Positions 6,842 through 17,300 of a DNA stretch of 38,790 bases are shown here, piece after piece (position 1 is the first letter of the stretch; every line of letters begins with the position of its first letter). The notes under the pieces are model-generated. The model was not told the origin of the DNA. It saw nothing but the letters and a program-made list of their open reading frames with translations, and did not search any database. Source of the DNA: Clostridia bacterium (GTDB taxonomy: Bacteria; Bacillota; Clostridia; TANB77; CAG-508). Both the position numbers and the translations under genes were made by a program. The stretch is from NCBI GenBank assembly GCA_017939755.1, contig JAGBAJ010000065.1, forward strand, positions 1 to 38,790. The letters run 5' to 3'.

Positions 6842-8206
6842 ATGGATACAATTGCAGCAATTTCAACGGCTACGGGCAATGGTGGAATAGGAATAATTAG
6901 ACTTAGTGGCAAAGAAACATTTGAAATATTAAATAAAGTGTTTGTACCAAAAAATGAAAAAAAAGCATCTGGGTATACAATGAAATATGGACATATTATT
7001 GATGCTAATAAGAATATTGTTGATGAGGTGTTAGTTTCATATTTTTATGAACCTAAAAGCTACACAACCGAAAATATGTGTGAAATAAACTCTCATGGAG
7101 GTTTTGTTGTAGAAAGAAAAATACTAGAATTATGTATTGCTAATGGAGCAAAACTTGCCGAACCAGGAGAATTTACTAAAAGAGCATTTTTAAATGGAAG
7201 AATTGACCTTGTACAGGCAGAATCAATTATAGATTTAATTAATTCTAAAAGCGAAAAAGAGGCTAGAGCATCTATTAATCAGTTAGAGGGAAAATTATCT
7301 AAAAATATTAATAGTATAAAAGCTAACTTACTTGATTTAATGGCTGATGTTGAAGCATCAATTGATTATCCAGAGTATGATATAGAAGATGTAACAAATA
7401 ATAAGGTTTTAGATGCATTAAATACAATAGAAAGTAAATTATACAATATAAGTAATTCTTTTAAAAATGGAAAAATACTACGAGAAGGTATAAAAACTGC
7501 AATTGTTGGTAAACCAAATGCAGGAAAATCTTCACTGCTAAATACCATATTAAATGAGGAAAGAGCAATTGTAAGCGAAATACAGGGGACAACCAGAGAT
7601 ACAATAGAAGAGTTCGTTACAATAGAGGGAATTACTTTAAAATTAATTGATACTGCTGGTATTAGAAATGCTACTGATGAAATAGAAAGAATCGGAGTTA
7701 ATAAGTCTAAAAAAATTATTAAAGATGCAGAACTTGTAATTGCTATTTTTGATGGTACCCGAGATTTAGAAGAAGAAGATTATGAGATTTTGGAACTTAT
7801 TAAAGATAAAAATGCAATTATTATATTGAATAAAGCTGATATATGCGATTCCAAACTGGATTCTAATGAAAAAATAATTAATTGCCATAAAAACATTATA
7901 AAAATGTCAGCAAAAAATGGGGATAATATTGATAAATTATATGAACAAATTTCAAGAATGTACCAGATAAACAATATCGAAGTTGATGATGGAGATATAA
8001 TAACGAATATTAGACATAAACAGCAAATAGATGAAGCAATTAAGAGCGTTGAAAAAGCAAAAGAAACTATATATAATGGTATGCCGATAGATATTATAGA
8101 GATATATTTAAAGCAAGTATTAACTGAATTAGGAAAAATAACAGGAGATGATGTGTCAGAAGATATAATAAATGAGATTTTCTCTAAATTTTGTTTAGGA
8201 AAATAA
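6842..8206 (+). CDS. mnmE: tRNA modification GTPase MnmE
   Basis: With MnmG it adds the carboxymethylaminomethyl group to wobble U34 of certain tRNAs. The 454-residue product has the N-terminal folate-binding domain (MDTIAAISTATGNGGIGIIR), a helical domain and an inserted G domain with GKPNAGKSS (about residues 219-227), TTRDT, DTAGIR and NKAD, and the C-terminal catalytic FCLGK. The in-frame ATG at 6830 has no ribosome binding site, whereas GGAGG at 6832-6836 serves the ATG at 6842, which also gives the family's standard N-terminus. It is separated from jag by the terminator and repeat; mnmG follows 102 bp later. Confidence 0.96.
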   Translation: MDTIAAISTATGNGGIGIIRLSGKETFEILNKVFVPKNEKKASGYTMKYGHIIDANKNIVDEVLVSYFYEPKSYTTENMCEINSHGGFVVERKILELCIANGAKLAEPGEFTKRAFLNGRIDLVQAESIIDLINSKSEKEARASINQLEGKLSKNINSIKANLLDLMADVEASIDYPEYDIEDVTNNKVLDALNTIESKLYNISNSFKNGKILREGIKTAIVGKPNAGKSSLLNTILNEERAIVSEIQGTTRDTIEEFVTIEGITLKLIDTAGIRNATDEIERIGVNKSKKIIKDAELVIAIFDGTRDLEEEDYEILELIKDKNAIIILNKADICDSKLDSNEKIINCHKNIIKMSAKNGDNIDKLYEQISRMYQINNIEVDDGDIITNIRHKQQIDEAIKSVEKAKETIYNGMPIDIIEIYLKQVLTELGKITGDDVSEDIINEIFSKFCLGK

Positions 8207-8207
8207 A

Positions 8208-8223
8208 AGTTTCACATAAAACA
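8208..8223. promoter_or_regulatory. Degenerate parS-like site
   Basis: AGTTTCACATAAAACA matches 13 of 16 positions of the ParB site TGTTTCACGTGAAACA. It retains a complete left half but lacks the central CACGTG. Its position between mnmE and mnmG, 3 kb from parAB, is plausible, but the lost core argues against strong binding. Confidence 0.25.
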
Positions 8224-8308
8224 AAAAACGGGAAACATTTGTAAACACGTAGATACATCTAAAATTTTAATAGTTGATGTAAAATAGATATAGTAAGAGG
8301 AGGAAAAA

Positions 8309-10186
8309 ATGAGTTATTATGCAGGTAAATATGACATAGCTGTAATTGGAGCTGGACATGCAGGATGTGAAGCTGCACTGGCTGCAGCAAGAATGGGAAT
8401 GAAGACTTTAATGTTTTCAATTAGTTTAGAAGCTGTTGCAAATATGCCATGTAATCCACACATAGGAGGAAGTTCAAAAGGTCATTTAGTTAGAGAGATA
8501 GATTGTCTTGGTGGAGAAATGGGAAAAAATATTGACAAAAGTTATATACAATTAAAAATGCTAAATACCTCAAAGGGACCAGCAGTCTATTCGTTAAGGG
8601 CTCAAGCCGATAGAAAAAAATATCAAGCTGAGATGAAACATACACTGGAAAAACAAGAAAATTTATATATTAAACAAGCTGAAATTGTTAATATAACATT
8701 AGAGAATAATAAGGTTAAGTCAATAGAAACGAATATTGGCGCTATATACGATGTTGATGCTATTATAGTGGCAACAGGTACATATTTAAAAGGAAAAATA
8801 TTTATAGGAGACACATCATTTGAAAGCGGACCAGATGGTGTATTCCCATCAAACAAACTATCTGAATGTTTAAAAAATCTGGGGGTTAATCTTGTTAGAT
8901 TTAAGACAGGAACTCCTGCAAGAATAAACAAGAAGAGTATTGATTTTTCAAAAATGGAAATTCAAGAAGGAGAAAAAAATATTGAAGCTTTTTCATTAGA
9001 AGATGAAATAGATCCTAGCAAAGAGCAACTACCATGTTACTTAACTTATACAAACAAAAGAACACATGATATTATTAAAGCAAACCTTCATAGATCACCA
9101 CTATATGGTGGAAAAATCGAAGGTACAGGACCAAGATATTGCCCATCTATTGAAGATAAAGTAGTAAGATTTAGTGATAAAGAAAGACATCAAGTATTTA
9201 TTGAGCCAATGGGTGAAAACACAGACGAAATGTATGTGCAAGGGATGAGCTCTTCTTTGCCAGAAGATGTTCAAATAGAAATGTATAGAACATTACCAGG
9301 ACTTGAAAATGCAGAATTTACTAGACCCGCATATGCAATTGAGTATGACTGCATAGATCCAGCAGATTTAAAATTATCTTTGGAATATAAAAAAATAGAT
9401 AACTTGTTCTTTGCAGGTCAGACAAATGGTACATCTGGATATGAAGAAGCTGCCTGTCAAGGCTTAATAGCTGGAATAAATGCATCATTAAAGTTAAAAG
9501 GAAAAAATCCTATTATATTAGATAGATCTCAAGGATATATAGGTGTTTTGATTGATGATATCGTTACAAAGGGAACAAATGAGCCATATAGAATGATGAC
9601 GTCTAGAGCAGAGTACAGATTGCTATTAAGGCAGGATAATGCAGATTTAAGATTGACGGAGATAGGACATGAAGTAGGTTTAATATCTGATGAAAGATAT
9701 AACAGTTTCTTGAAAAAAAAGAAAAATATAGAAACCGAAATTGCAAGAATAAAAAAATTGACAATTAAACCAACAGAAGAAGTTAATGAATTCTTAGAAA
9801 AACATGGATCATCAAAAATTTCTGCAGGCGTAAAGTTGGCGGATTTACTAAAACGTACAGAATTGAATTATAAGGCACTTTCAGAAATAGATAATGATAG
9901 ACCATTACTAACACCAGCTGAAGCACAGGAAGTTGAAATACAGGTTAAATATGAAGGATACATCAAGATGCAAGAAGAACAGGTGAAAAAATTCAAAAAA
10001 TTAGAAGATAAGCATCTATCAGAAGATATTAATTATGATGAAATAAAAGGTTTGAGAATTGAAGCAAGACAGAAACTTAATAAAGTAAAGCCTCTTTCAG
10101 TGGGTCAAGCTTCAAGAATTTCAGGAGTCTCTCCGGCAGATATTTCTGTACTTCTTATTTATTTGGAACAACAAAGAAGAAAATAA
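8309..10186 (+). CDS. mnmG: tRNA uridine 5-carboxymethylaminomethyl modification enzyme MnmG
   Basis: FAD-dependent partner of MnmE in U34 modification. The 625-residue product has the family length, an N-terminal dinucleotide-binding motif [17 protein letters not shown] (residues 14-30), the conserved [23 protein letters not shown] stretch (two cysteines within about 47-70), [17 protein letters not shown] near 275, an FAD-contacting [16 protein letters not shown] near 371, and a C-terminal helical domain that contacts MnmE and tRNA. GAGGAGG precedes the ATG. It sits in the conserved mnmE-mnmG-rsmG order. Confidence 0.97.
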   Translation: MSYYAGKYDIAVIGAGHAGCEAALAAARMGMKTLMFSISLEAVANMPCNPHIGGSSKGHLVREIDCLGGEMGKNIDKSYIQLKMLNTSKGPAVYSLRAQADRKKYQAEMKHTLEKQENLYIKQAEIVNITLENNKVKSIETNIGAIYDVDAIIVATGTYLKGKIFIGDTSFESGPDGVFPSNKLSECLKNLGVNLVRFKTGTPARINKKSIDFSKMEIQEGEKNIEAFSLEDEIDPSKEQLPCYLTYTNKRTHDIIKANLHRSPLYGGKIEGTGPRYCPSIEDKVVRFSDKERHQVFIEPMGENTDEMYVQGMSSSLPEDVQIEMYRTLPGLENAEFTRPAYAIEYDCIDPADLKLSLEYKKIDNLFFAGQTNGTSGYEEAACQGLIAGINASLKLKGKNPIILDRSQGYIGVLIDDIVTKGTNEPYRMMTSRAEYRLLLRQDNADLRLTEIGHEVGLISDERYNSFLKKKKNIETEIARIKKLTIKPTEEVNEFLEKHGSSKISAGVKLADLLKRTELNYKALSEIDNDRPLLTPAEAQEVEIQVKYEGYIKMQEEQVKKFKKLEDKHLSEDINYDEIKGLRIEARQKLNKVKPLSVGQASRISGVSPADISVLLIYLEQQRRK

Positions 10187-10226
10187 AAGTTTATAGGTTT
10201 TAACCTAAATATAATAATGAGGTAAT

Positions 10227-10949
10227 ATGATGGATATAAATGAATTTGCTAATGAAATAAATAAATATGCTAACATGGCGGATATTAAATTAAATAGTAA
10301 TCAAATAAAAAAGTTCTATACATACATGAATATGCTTATAGAATGGAATGAAAAAATCAATTTAACAGCTATTGTGGAACCTAGGGAAATAATAATTAAG
10401 CATTTTATTGACTCTCTAACAATAGCTACATATATTGATGATAGTTCCAAGATAATTGACATAGGAACAGGGGCTGGATTTCCAGGAATTCCATTAAAAA
10501 TATATAATGAGAGCTACAATGTTACGCTTCTAGATTCATTAAATAAACGCATTAACTTTTTAAATGAGGTTATTAATGCGCTGAATCTAGATAACATTGA
10601 AACAGTCCATGGTAGAGCAGAGGATTTTGCTCAAAATAGTAGTTATCGTGAAAAGTATGATTATGCTATTTCAAGGGCTGTTGCACCATTAAACATTTTA
10701 TTGGAATACTTGGTTCCATATGCCAAGGTAAATGGTAGCATAATTGCAATGAAGGGAAGTAGTGTTAATGATGAGATATCACAGGCACAAAGTGCAATGA
10801 AAAAATTAGATGTTACCATCGAAAAAAATGAGAAAACGGAGCTACCAGAAGAAAGTGGAAATAGGTATATATTAGTAATTAAGAAAGAAAAAGAAACAAA
10901 AAAAGTATATCCCAGAAAAGCTGGAACTCCTAAAAAAAATCCGCTATAA
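10227..10949 (+). CDS. rsmG: 16S rRNA (guanine-N7) methyltransferase RsmG
   Basis: Methylates N7 of G527 in 16S rRNA using SAM; its loss can give low-level streptomycin resistance. The 240-residue product has the N-terminal helical part with LIEWNEKINLTAI (residues 38-50), the SAM motif IDIGTGAGFPGIPLKI and the later SRAVAPLNILLEY. Two consecutive ATG codons (10227, 10230) follow TGAGG; the second has the better spacing. The C-terminal tail is very basic (KKEKETKKVYPRKAGTPKK), probably for RNA contact. A hairpin terminator follows. Confidence 0.95.
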   Translation: MMDINEFANEINKYANMADIKLNSNQIKKFYTYMNMLIEWNEKINLTAIVEPREIIIKHFIDSLTIATYIDDSSKIIDIGTGAGFPGIPLKIYNESYNVTLLDSLNKRINFLNEVINALNLDNIETVHGRAEDFAQNSSYREKYDYAISRAVAPLNILLEYLVPYAKVNGSIIAMKGSSVNDEISQAQSAMKKLDVTIEKNEKTELPEESGNRYILVIKKEKETKKVYPRKAGTPKKNPL

Positions 10950-10975
10950 AATGTAATTAGAAAAATGAAAGAATG

Positions 10976-11008
10976 GATTTTTTGACACTCAAAAAGTCTA
11001 TTTTTTTA
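10976..11008 (+). terminator. Terminator after rsmG
   Basis: GATTTTTTGA (10976-10985), loop CAC, TCAAAAAGTC (10989-10998) with one G-U pair, then a T-run. It is AT-rich and therefore weak, but it is well formed and precedes the parA promoter. Confidence 0.6.
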
Positions 11009-11037
11009 TTGACATATTTACGATATTTATATATCAT
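11009..11037 (+). promoter_or_regulatory. Predicted promoter of parAB
   Basis: TTGACA (11009-11014), 17-bp spacer, TATCAT (11032-11037). It lies 40 bp before the parA start codon. Confidence 0.65.
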
Positions 11038-11076
11038 ATATTATATTAAAAAGTACATAAGAATGGAGGTAGAACT

Positions 11077-11859
11077 TTGGGAAAGGTTATATCAATTGCA
11101 AATCAAAAAGGTGGTGTAGGTAAAACAACTACTGCCGTAAATCTAAGTGCATTACTTGCAAAAAAAGGTAAAAAAGTTCTATTAATAGATACAGATCCAC
11201 AGGGAAATGCTACAAGTGGTGTGGGCGTAGATAAAAGTGTTAGTTTATCAGTATATGACGTATTAGTAGAAGATGTTGAAATAGAAAATATAATTCAAAA
11301 AACACAAATGGATAATCTAGATGTTTGTCCATCTAATATTAATTTGGCTGGTGCGGAAGTGCAACTCGTATCAGAAGAATTGAGAGAATTTAGATTGAAA
11401 AATAAACTTGAAAAAGTTCAAGACAATTATGAGTACATTATTATTGATTGTCCACCATCGTTGGGACTAATAACTTTAAATGCATTTACAGCATCCAATA
11501 GTGTTCTTATCCCAGTTCAATGTGAGTACTATGCTCTAGAAGGACTTGGTCAATTAATAAATACAATTAATATCGTTAAGAAGAGATTAAATAAAGCGAT
11601 AACAATTGAAGGTGCTTTGTTAACAATGTATGATGCAAGAACAAATTTATCAAGTCAGGTTGCAAAAGAAGTTAAAAATTATTTCGAAGATAGGGTATAT
11701 AAAACTATTATTCCAAGAAATGTTAAACTAAGTGAGGCTCCAAGTTATGGTATGCCTATTTGTATGTATGATTCTAGATCAAAAGGTTCAAGATGCTATG
11801 ATAAATTTGTAAAAGAATTCATAAAGAAAAATGAGACTAAAAAAAATGAAAAAAAGTAA
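11077..11859 (+). CDS. parA: Chromosome partitioning ATPase ParA/Soj
   Basis: Deviant-Walker ATPase that works with ParB in origin segregation and, in Bacillus, also controls DnaA activity. The 260-residue product opens with the Walker A' motif KGGVGKTT (residues 11-18), then DTDPQGNATSG (about 39-49) and IIIDCPPSLG (about 121-130). The start codon is TTG, chosen because TGGAGGT lies 6 bases upstream and the ParA motif begins immediately after. It is the first gene of a two-gene operon with parB, 7 kb from the origin boxes. Confidence 0.95.
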   Translation: MGKVISIANQKGGVGKTTTAVNLSALLAKKGKKVLLIDTDPQGNATSGVGVDKSVSLSVYDVLVEDVEIENIIQKTQMDNLDVCPSNINLAGAEVQLVSEELREFRLKNKLEKVQDNYEYIIIDCPPSLGLITLNAFTASNSVLIPVQCEYYALEGLGQLINTINIVKKRLNKAITIEGALLTMYDARTNLSSQVAKEVKNYFEDRVYKTIIPRNVKLSEAPSYGMPICMYDSRSKGSRCYDKFVKEFIKKNETKKNEKK

Positions 11860-11880
11860 AGTTTTTAGGGAGGTTTTACA

Positions 11881-12783
11881 ATGGCAAAGAAAACAGGTCT
11901 AGGTAGAGGTTTAGATGCATTATTTAGTGTTAAATCTTTTGATGAAGTTGAAGAGACTAAGGAGCCTATAACACAAAAAGTTGAAATTGGGCAACAACCA
12001 ATAGATGAATCGGAAATTATACATAAAATAAAAATTTCAGAAATTGAACCAAATAAAAATCAACCAAGAAGAACTTTTAATAGTGAGAGCATTGATGAAC
12101 TATCTGATTCAATTAAGAAATATGGAGTTATTCAACCAATAATAGTTACTAAAAAGGATAATTTTTATGAGATTATTGCTGGTGAAAGAAGATGGAGGGC
12201 TTCAAAAAAAGCTGGTCTTACTGAAATGCCTTGTATAATTAGAGAAGATGAAGAAAGAAAGAATAAAGAAATTTCATTAATAGAAAATATACAAAGAGAG
12301 GATTTAAATCCAATTGAGAAGGCTAGAAGTTTTAGAACATTAATGGATGAATATGGTATGACTCAACAACAATTAGCTGATACAATAGGAATAAGCAGAA
12401 GCGCTTTGGCAAATACAGTTAGACTCTTAAATATGGATTCAAGAGTTATTGATTTAACAATAGAAGGAAAACTAACAGAAGGTCATTGTAGATCTTTAAT
12501 GGCTATAGATGATCCTGATAAACAATACAAAATGGCATTGCAGATTATAGAAAACGGTGATAGTGTTAGAGAGATAGAAAGAAAAGTAAAAAATAAAAAA
12601 TCCGCACAAGCACAAAGTGGAAATAAGCAATATGAAGCAATATATAGAGATATTGAAAATAGATTCCAAGGTTTCTTTGGCACAAAGGTTAAACTAAATG
12701 CTGGAAAGAAAAAAGGAAAAATAATTATAGAGTATGTTTCAAATGAGGATTTAGAGCGAATAATGGAATTATTAGATAAATAA
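11881..12783 (+). CDS. parB: Chromosome partitioning protein ParB/Spo0J
   Basis: CTP-dependent DNA clamp that loads at parS sites and recruits ParA and SMC. The 300-residue product has the N-terminal KTGLGRGLDALF, the ParB/Srx nuclease-like domain with the CTP-binding GERRWRASKK (residues 101-110) and ENIQREDLNPIEKA, a helix-turn-helix MTQQQLADTIGISRSALANT (about 160-179), and a C-terminal dimerisation domain. AGGGAGG precedes the ATG, 21 bp after parA. A strong bidirectional terminator follows. I do not see a perfect parS in the window. Confidence 0.96.
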   Translation: MAKKTGLGRGLDALFSVKSFDEVEETKEPITQKVEIGQQPIDESEIIHKIKISEIEPNKNQPRRTFNSESIDELSDSIKKYGVIQPIIVTKKDNFYEIIAGERRWRASKKAGLTEMPCIIREDEERKNKEISLIENIQREDLNPIEKARSFRTLMDEYGMTQQQLADTIGISRSALANTVRLLNMDSRVIDLTIEGKLTEGHCRSLMAIDDPDKQYKMALQIIENGDSVREIERKVKNKKSAQAQSGNKQYEAIYRDIENRFQGFFGTKVKLNAGKKKGKIIIEYVSNEDLERIMELLDK

Positions 12784-12819
12784 AAATTGCCCAATAACAT
12801 TTAGTTATTGGGCAATTTT
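12783..12819. terminator. Bidirectional terminator between parB and the activase gene
   Basis: AAAATTGCCCAATAAC (12783-12798), loop ATTTA, then the exact complement ending in TTTT (12804-12819). It has A- and T-runs on both sides, so it can end both convergent transcripts. Confidence 0.88.
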
Positions 12820-12883
12820 GTGTACACAAAATAATTGTGGCAGGAAGAGCAATCTAGGATATTATATAATATTAATTATTCCA

Positions 12884-15800
12884 CTATTGCTCTTTCTTAG
12901 AATTATATTTCATATTATCTTTAGCAACTGTCATTAATAATTTTAATCTATTAGTTTGGTTTGCTTCACTTGCACCTGGATCATAATCAATAGGTGCTAT
13001 GTTTGCACTTGGGTATTTACTTCGTATTGTTTTTATAACGCCTTTTCCAACAACATGGTTAGGTAAACAAGCAAACGGCTGTACACAAACAATATTTGTT
13101 ATTCCATGCTCTATGTATTCAATCATCTCAGCAGTTAAGAACCAGCCTTCACCAGTTTGATTACCAATTGATAATATATCTTTTACTTTATCTTCTAACT
13201 CCCAAATATTGCAAGGTAATAAATATTCTTTTTTTGATTTCTTTAAAGCTTCAATAGAGCCTTTTTCTAATACATCCATAAGCTTAATTGCATATTTAAA
13301 TACATTTGCTTTTAGAGCACCAGTTTTTATTAGTTGATTAAATGTAATTTTATGTGTTGCAATAAATTTTATGAATCCCATAAAGTCTGGCAATATAACT
13401 TCTGCACCTTCTTCTTCTAATTTATTAGCAACAAAATTATTTCCAAATGGATGATATTTTATTAATACTTCACCAACAACTCCAACCTTTGGTTTTTTGA
13501 TTGTGGTATCAAGCTCTATTTTTTCGAATGCATCCACCATATCACACATAAAACTTTTCATTTGCTTAAATGAAGATTTTTCAACTATTTTTTTACATTT
13601 TTCAAGCCATTCATAATATGTTTTTTCGGTTTCGCCTTTATGTACTTCATATGCTCTATTTTTGGTAAGTAATTTTTGAATTAGATCAGCTAGAAGAACA
13701 GATTTTAATAATCTTTCTATAAAGCCAAGTGTAAGTTTAAATCCTGGATTTTTTTCCATACCAACAACATTAAATGAGATTACAGGTACTTGTGAAAAAC
13801 CGGCATCTTTTAATGCTTTTCGGATAAATCCTATATAGTTTGTTGCACGGCATCCACCACCAGTTTGAGACATAACAATTGCAGTTTTATTTACATCATA
13901 TTTTCCAGATTGTAATGCTTCGATAAATTGCCCTGTTGTAAGTATTGATGGATAGCATGCATCATTATTTACATATTTTAGCCCTGTTTCTACTGTGTGA
14001 TTTGTGCAATCACGTAATAAATCAACTTTATATCCAGATGCTCGGGCAGCAGTTTCTATTAATTCAAAATGTATTGGTGCCATTTGAGGGCATAAAATTG
14101 TATATTCCTTATTCATTTCTTTTGTATATGGTATCTTCTTTATTCCATAATCACCAACATTTTCTTCAAGTTGTTGTTTAATTCGTTTGTTCATGCTTGC
14201 AAGAAGAGATCTTATTCTTATTCTTACAGCTCCTAAATTATTTATTTCATCTATTTTTATAAGTGTATACATTTTTCCATAACTTGATAAGATTTCTTCA
14301 ACTTGATCTGTTGTTACAGCATCAACTCCACAGCCAAAAGAATTTAATTGTACTAACTCAAGAAAGTCTTTTTTTCCAACTAAGTCTGCAGCTGCATATA
14401 GCCTTGCGTGGTATGTCCATTGATCTACAACTCTTAATGGACGTTTGGCCTGAGTTAAGTGACACACACTATCTTCAGTTAATACACTTAATCCAAGGCT
14501 TGTAATTAAAGTGTCTATTCCATGATTTACTTCTGGGTCTGTATGATAAGGTCTACCTGCAATTACTATACCTTTTAAATTATTATCTTCAAGATATTTT
14601 AATGTTTCTTCACCTTTTTTTCGAATATCTTTCTTATATTGTTGATATTCAAGCTCTGCCATTTTTGCAGCGATTAGTAATTCTTTCTTTGTAAAGTTAT
14701 ATTTTTTGAACTCAGGAAGTTCCATCATAGTTTTTGCTAGTTTTTCTGGTTCAAAAGGCAAAAATGGATTATAAAATTCAACATCATCTGCTTTCAAATC
14801 CTCAACATTATTTTTTAGAACTTCTGAATAAGATATTACTATTGGACAATTGTAGTGGTTGTCTGAGTCTGAATATTCTTTTCTTGAATATGGTATGCAA
14901 GGGTAAAAAATTGTCTTAATACCTTGCCTAATTAAACTAACAATATGTCCATGTGATAGTTTGGCAGGAAAACATACCGACTCAGATGGCATAGATTCGA
15001 TACCTTTTTCGTAAGTTTTTCTATTACTTTTTTCTGATAATATAACTCTAAAACCAAGATTGGTTAAAAATGTGAACCAGAAAGGATAGTCTTCGTACAT
15101 ATTTAGTACACGTGGTATTCCAATAGTGCCTCTCTTAGCATATTCTTCCTTTATAGGGATATAGTTAAATAATCTATCATATTTGTATTTTATAAGGTTT
15201 GGCAAATCTATTTTTTTATCTGTAATGCCAGCACCTCTTTCACATCTGTTTCCAGATATATATCTACTTCCGTCATTAAATTTATTAACCGTAAGGAGGC
15301 AATGGTTTTCACAATTTTGGCAACGTACATGACTTGTTGTTACTTCTAGTTTGTCTATTTCATCTGATTTTAGTATTGATGAATGATACTCAATGTCTAG
15401 ATTTGATTCAAATTGTTGTTTTGCTAACAATGCTGCACCATATGCACCCATTAGACCAGCAATGTCAGGTCGAATTACGTTCTTGCCAACAATCAATTCA
15501 AAAGCTCTAAGTACTGCATCATTATAAAAAGTTCCGCCCTGTACAACTATCGAATTTCCAAGAGTACTAACGTCACGAATTTTCATAACTTTTTGAATTG
15601 CATTTTTTATTACTGAGTATGATAAACCTGCAGAAATATCTCCAACAGAATATCCTTCTTTTTGCGCTTGTTTTATTTTTGAGTTCATAAATACTGTACA
15701 TCTTGAACCTAAATCAACAGGTTTTCTTGATTCTATAGCTGATTGAACAAACTCTTCAATTGTTAAGTTTAAGCTCTTTGCAAATGTTTCAATAAAAGAT

Positions 15801-17149
15801 CCGCATCCAGATGAACATGCTTCGTTAAGCATAATATTGTCAATAGAGCCTTTCTTGATTTTTATATATTTCATGTCTTGTCCACCAATGTCAACGATAC
15901 TTGTTACATTTGGCATAAATTCTTTTGCAGCTGTGTAGTGGGCAATAGTTTCTATTTCATTTAAGTCAATTTTTAATGCAGTCTTTATTAGTTGTTCACC
16001 ATAACCAGTTACTCCACTATATCTAATATCTGCTGTGTCAGGAATAACTTCATATAGCTTTTTTAACATTCCCATTACGCTCTTTAATGGGTTACCTTCA
16101 TTATTTCCATACAAAGAATATAGTAGTTTCCCTTCATTATCAATTAAAACCAACTTAGTTGTGGTTGATCCAGCATCAATACCGACATAGCAATCACCAG
16201 TATATCCATTTAAGGATCCTTTTTTTACGCAATCTTTACTATGTCTTTCTTTAAATTCATCATAGTCAGCATCAATAGAAAATAATGGATCTAAAGGAAT
16301 AGTAGTTGAATCATGGGAATCTCTTAAAACCATAATTTTACTTTTTAATATTTCATTTGTTATTGGTTTATTTTCTATTGAATTAATTGCGGCTCCTTTT
16401 GCAACAAAAAGATGAGCTTCTTCTGGTAGAATTATTTCTTCAGGTTTTAAATTTAATGTTTCAATAAATCTTTGTCGTAATTCAGACAGATAATTTAAAG
16501 GCCCTCCAAGAAATGCAACATTACCTTTTATTGGTCGTCCACATGCCAAGCCACTTATTGTTTGATTTACAACAGCTTGAAAGATTGAAACTGCGATATC
16601 TTCTTTGGCAGCTCCTTCATTTAATAATGGTTGAATATCCGTTTTTGCAAATACACCGCAGCGTGATGCAATAGGATATATTGTAGAATGCTTTTTTGCG
16701 AGTTCATTTAGACCACTTGCGTCAGTATGTAATAGTGATGCCATTTGGTCTATAAAAGCTCCAGTGCCACCTGCACATGTTCCATTCATTCTCTGCTCTA
16801 TAAATTTATCAAAATATATTATCTTAGCGTCTTCACCGCCAAGCTCAATTACAACATCTGTTTCTGGAATATATTTTTCAACAGCCTTTTTACAAGAGAT
16901 TACTTCCTGTATAAATGGTAAATTTAAAAAATTAGCTGCTGACATTGCTCCAGAGCCTGTAAGAGAAATGGTAAATTTTGAGTTTGGATAATTGCTTTCT
17001 AATTTTTCTAATACATTGCACACTGTGTTTTTAGTATCAGAAAAGTGTCTTTCGTAGTTTTGATAGATGATATTTAGGTGTGAGTCTAATACAACAATCT
17101 TTACAGTTGTTGATCCTACATCCAATCCTACGTGTAAAATTTTCTCCAT
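12884..17149 (-). CDS. Large acyl-CoA dehydratase activase-like fusion protein
   Basis: A 1421-residue protein of the BadF/BadG/BcrA/BcrD (2-hydroxyacyl-CoA dehydratase activator) superfamily. It has two ASKHA ATPase modules. The first has DVGSTTVK (10-17), GGEDAK (104-109) and cysteine motif GTCAGGTGAF (123-132). The second has GIDAGSTTTK (323-332), GGQDMK (422-427) and NEACSSGCGS (442-451). They are followed by a cysteine-bearing segment (CQNCENHCLL near 616-625), a DUF2229-like part and a C-terminal HgdB/C-like dehydratase-subunit part with further cysteines. In characterised relatives the activator couples ATP hydrolysis on a [4Fe-4S] cluster to one-electron reduction of the dehydratase; the substrate of these giant fusions is not known to me. 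It is flanked by parB and gerM but transcribed on its own. Confidence 0.88.
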   Translation of the reverse strand: MEKILHVGLDVGSTTVKIVVLDSHLNIIYQNYERHFSDTKNTVCNVLEKLESNYPNSKFTISLTGSGAMSAANFLNLPFIQEVISCKKAVEKYIPETDVVIELGGEDAKIIYFDKFIEQRMNGTCAGGTGAFIDQMASLLHTDASGLNELAKKHSTIYPIASRCGVFAKTDIQPLLNEGAAKEDIAVSIFQAVVNQTISGLACGRPIKGNVAFLGGPLNYLSELRQRFIETLNLKPEEIILPEEAHLFVAKGAAINSIENKPITNEILKSKIMVLRDSHDSTTIPLDPLFSIDADYDEFKERHSKDCVKKGSLNGYTGDCYVGIDAGSTTTKLVLIDNEGKLLYSLYGNNEGNPLKSVMGMLKKLYEVIPDTADIRYSGVTGYGEQLIKTALKIDLNEIETIAHYTAAKEFMPNVTSIVDIGGQDMKYIKIKKGSIDNIMLNEACSSGCGSFIETFAKSLNLTIEEFVQSAIESRKPVDLGSRCTVFMNSKIKQAQKEGYSVGDISAGLSYSVIKNAIQKVMKIRDVSTLGNSIVVQGGTFYNDAVLRAFELIVGKNVIRPDIAGLMGAYGAALLAKQQFESNLDIEYHSSILKSDEIDKLEVTTSHVRCQNCENHCLLTVNKFNDGSRYISGNRCERGAGITDKKIDLPNLIKYKYDRLFNYIPIKEEYAKRGTIGIPRVLNMYEDYPFWFTFLTNLGFRVILSEKSNRKTYEKGIESMPSESVCFPAKLSHGHIVSLIRQGIKTIFYPCIPYSRKEYSDSDNHYNCPIVISYSEVLKNNVEDLKADDVEFYNPFLPFEPEKLAKTMMELPEFKKYNFTKKELLIAAKMAELEYQQYKKDIRKKGEETLKYLEDNNLKGIVIAGRPYHTDPEVNHGIDTLITSLGLSVLTEDSVCHLTQAKRPLRVVDQWTYHARLYAAADLVGKKDFLELVQLNSFGCGVDAVTTDQVEEILSSYGKMYTLIKIDEINNLGAVRIRIRSLLASMNKRIKQQLEENVGDYGIKKIPYTKEMNKEYTILCPQMAPIHFELIETAARASGYKVDLLRDCTNHTVETGLKYVNNDACYPSILTTGQFIEALQSGKYDVNKTAIVMSQTGGGCRATNYIGFIRKALKDAGFSQVPVISFNVVGMEKNPGFKLTLGFIERLLKSVLLADLIQKLLTKNRAYEVHKGETEKTYYEWLEKCKKIVEKSSFKQMKSFMCDMVDAFEKIELDTTIKKPKVGVVGEVLIKYHPFGNNFVANKLEEEGAEVILPDFMGFIKFIATHKITFNQLIKTGALKANVFKYAIKLMDVLEKGSIEALKKSKKEYLLPCNIWELEDKVKDILSIGNQTGEGWFLTAEMIEYIEHGITNIVCVQPFACLPNHVVGKGVIKTIRSKYPSANIAPIDYDPGASEANQTNRLKLLMTVAKDNMKYNSKKEQ

Positions 17150-17185
17150 AATTTTCTCCTTTATAATGAATTTTGTTCAATATGT

Positions 17186-17214
17186 ATTTTATATGCAAAC
17201 TCGAAATTTGTCAA
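17186..17214 (-). promoter_or_regulatory. Predicted promoter of the activase gene
   Basis: On the minus strand TTGACA (17209-17214), 17-bp spacer, TAAAAT (17186-17191). It lies 37 bp upstream of the start codon, which also has AAAGGAG in front. Confidence 0.7.
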
Positions 17215-17300
17215 ATAAAAACGCTTGTAATATGTAGGGCTCGAGGTCATATTTTGGACTTGTTAGAAATATGATTAAGAAAAGATTGGAGGAGATATTT

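Noticed and set aside
13945..16991. Several rightward ORFs of 60-80 codons within the activase gene
   Set aside because: They lie antisense to a protein with clear conserved motifs and have no ribosome binding sites; they are shadows.
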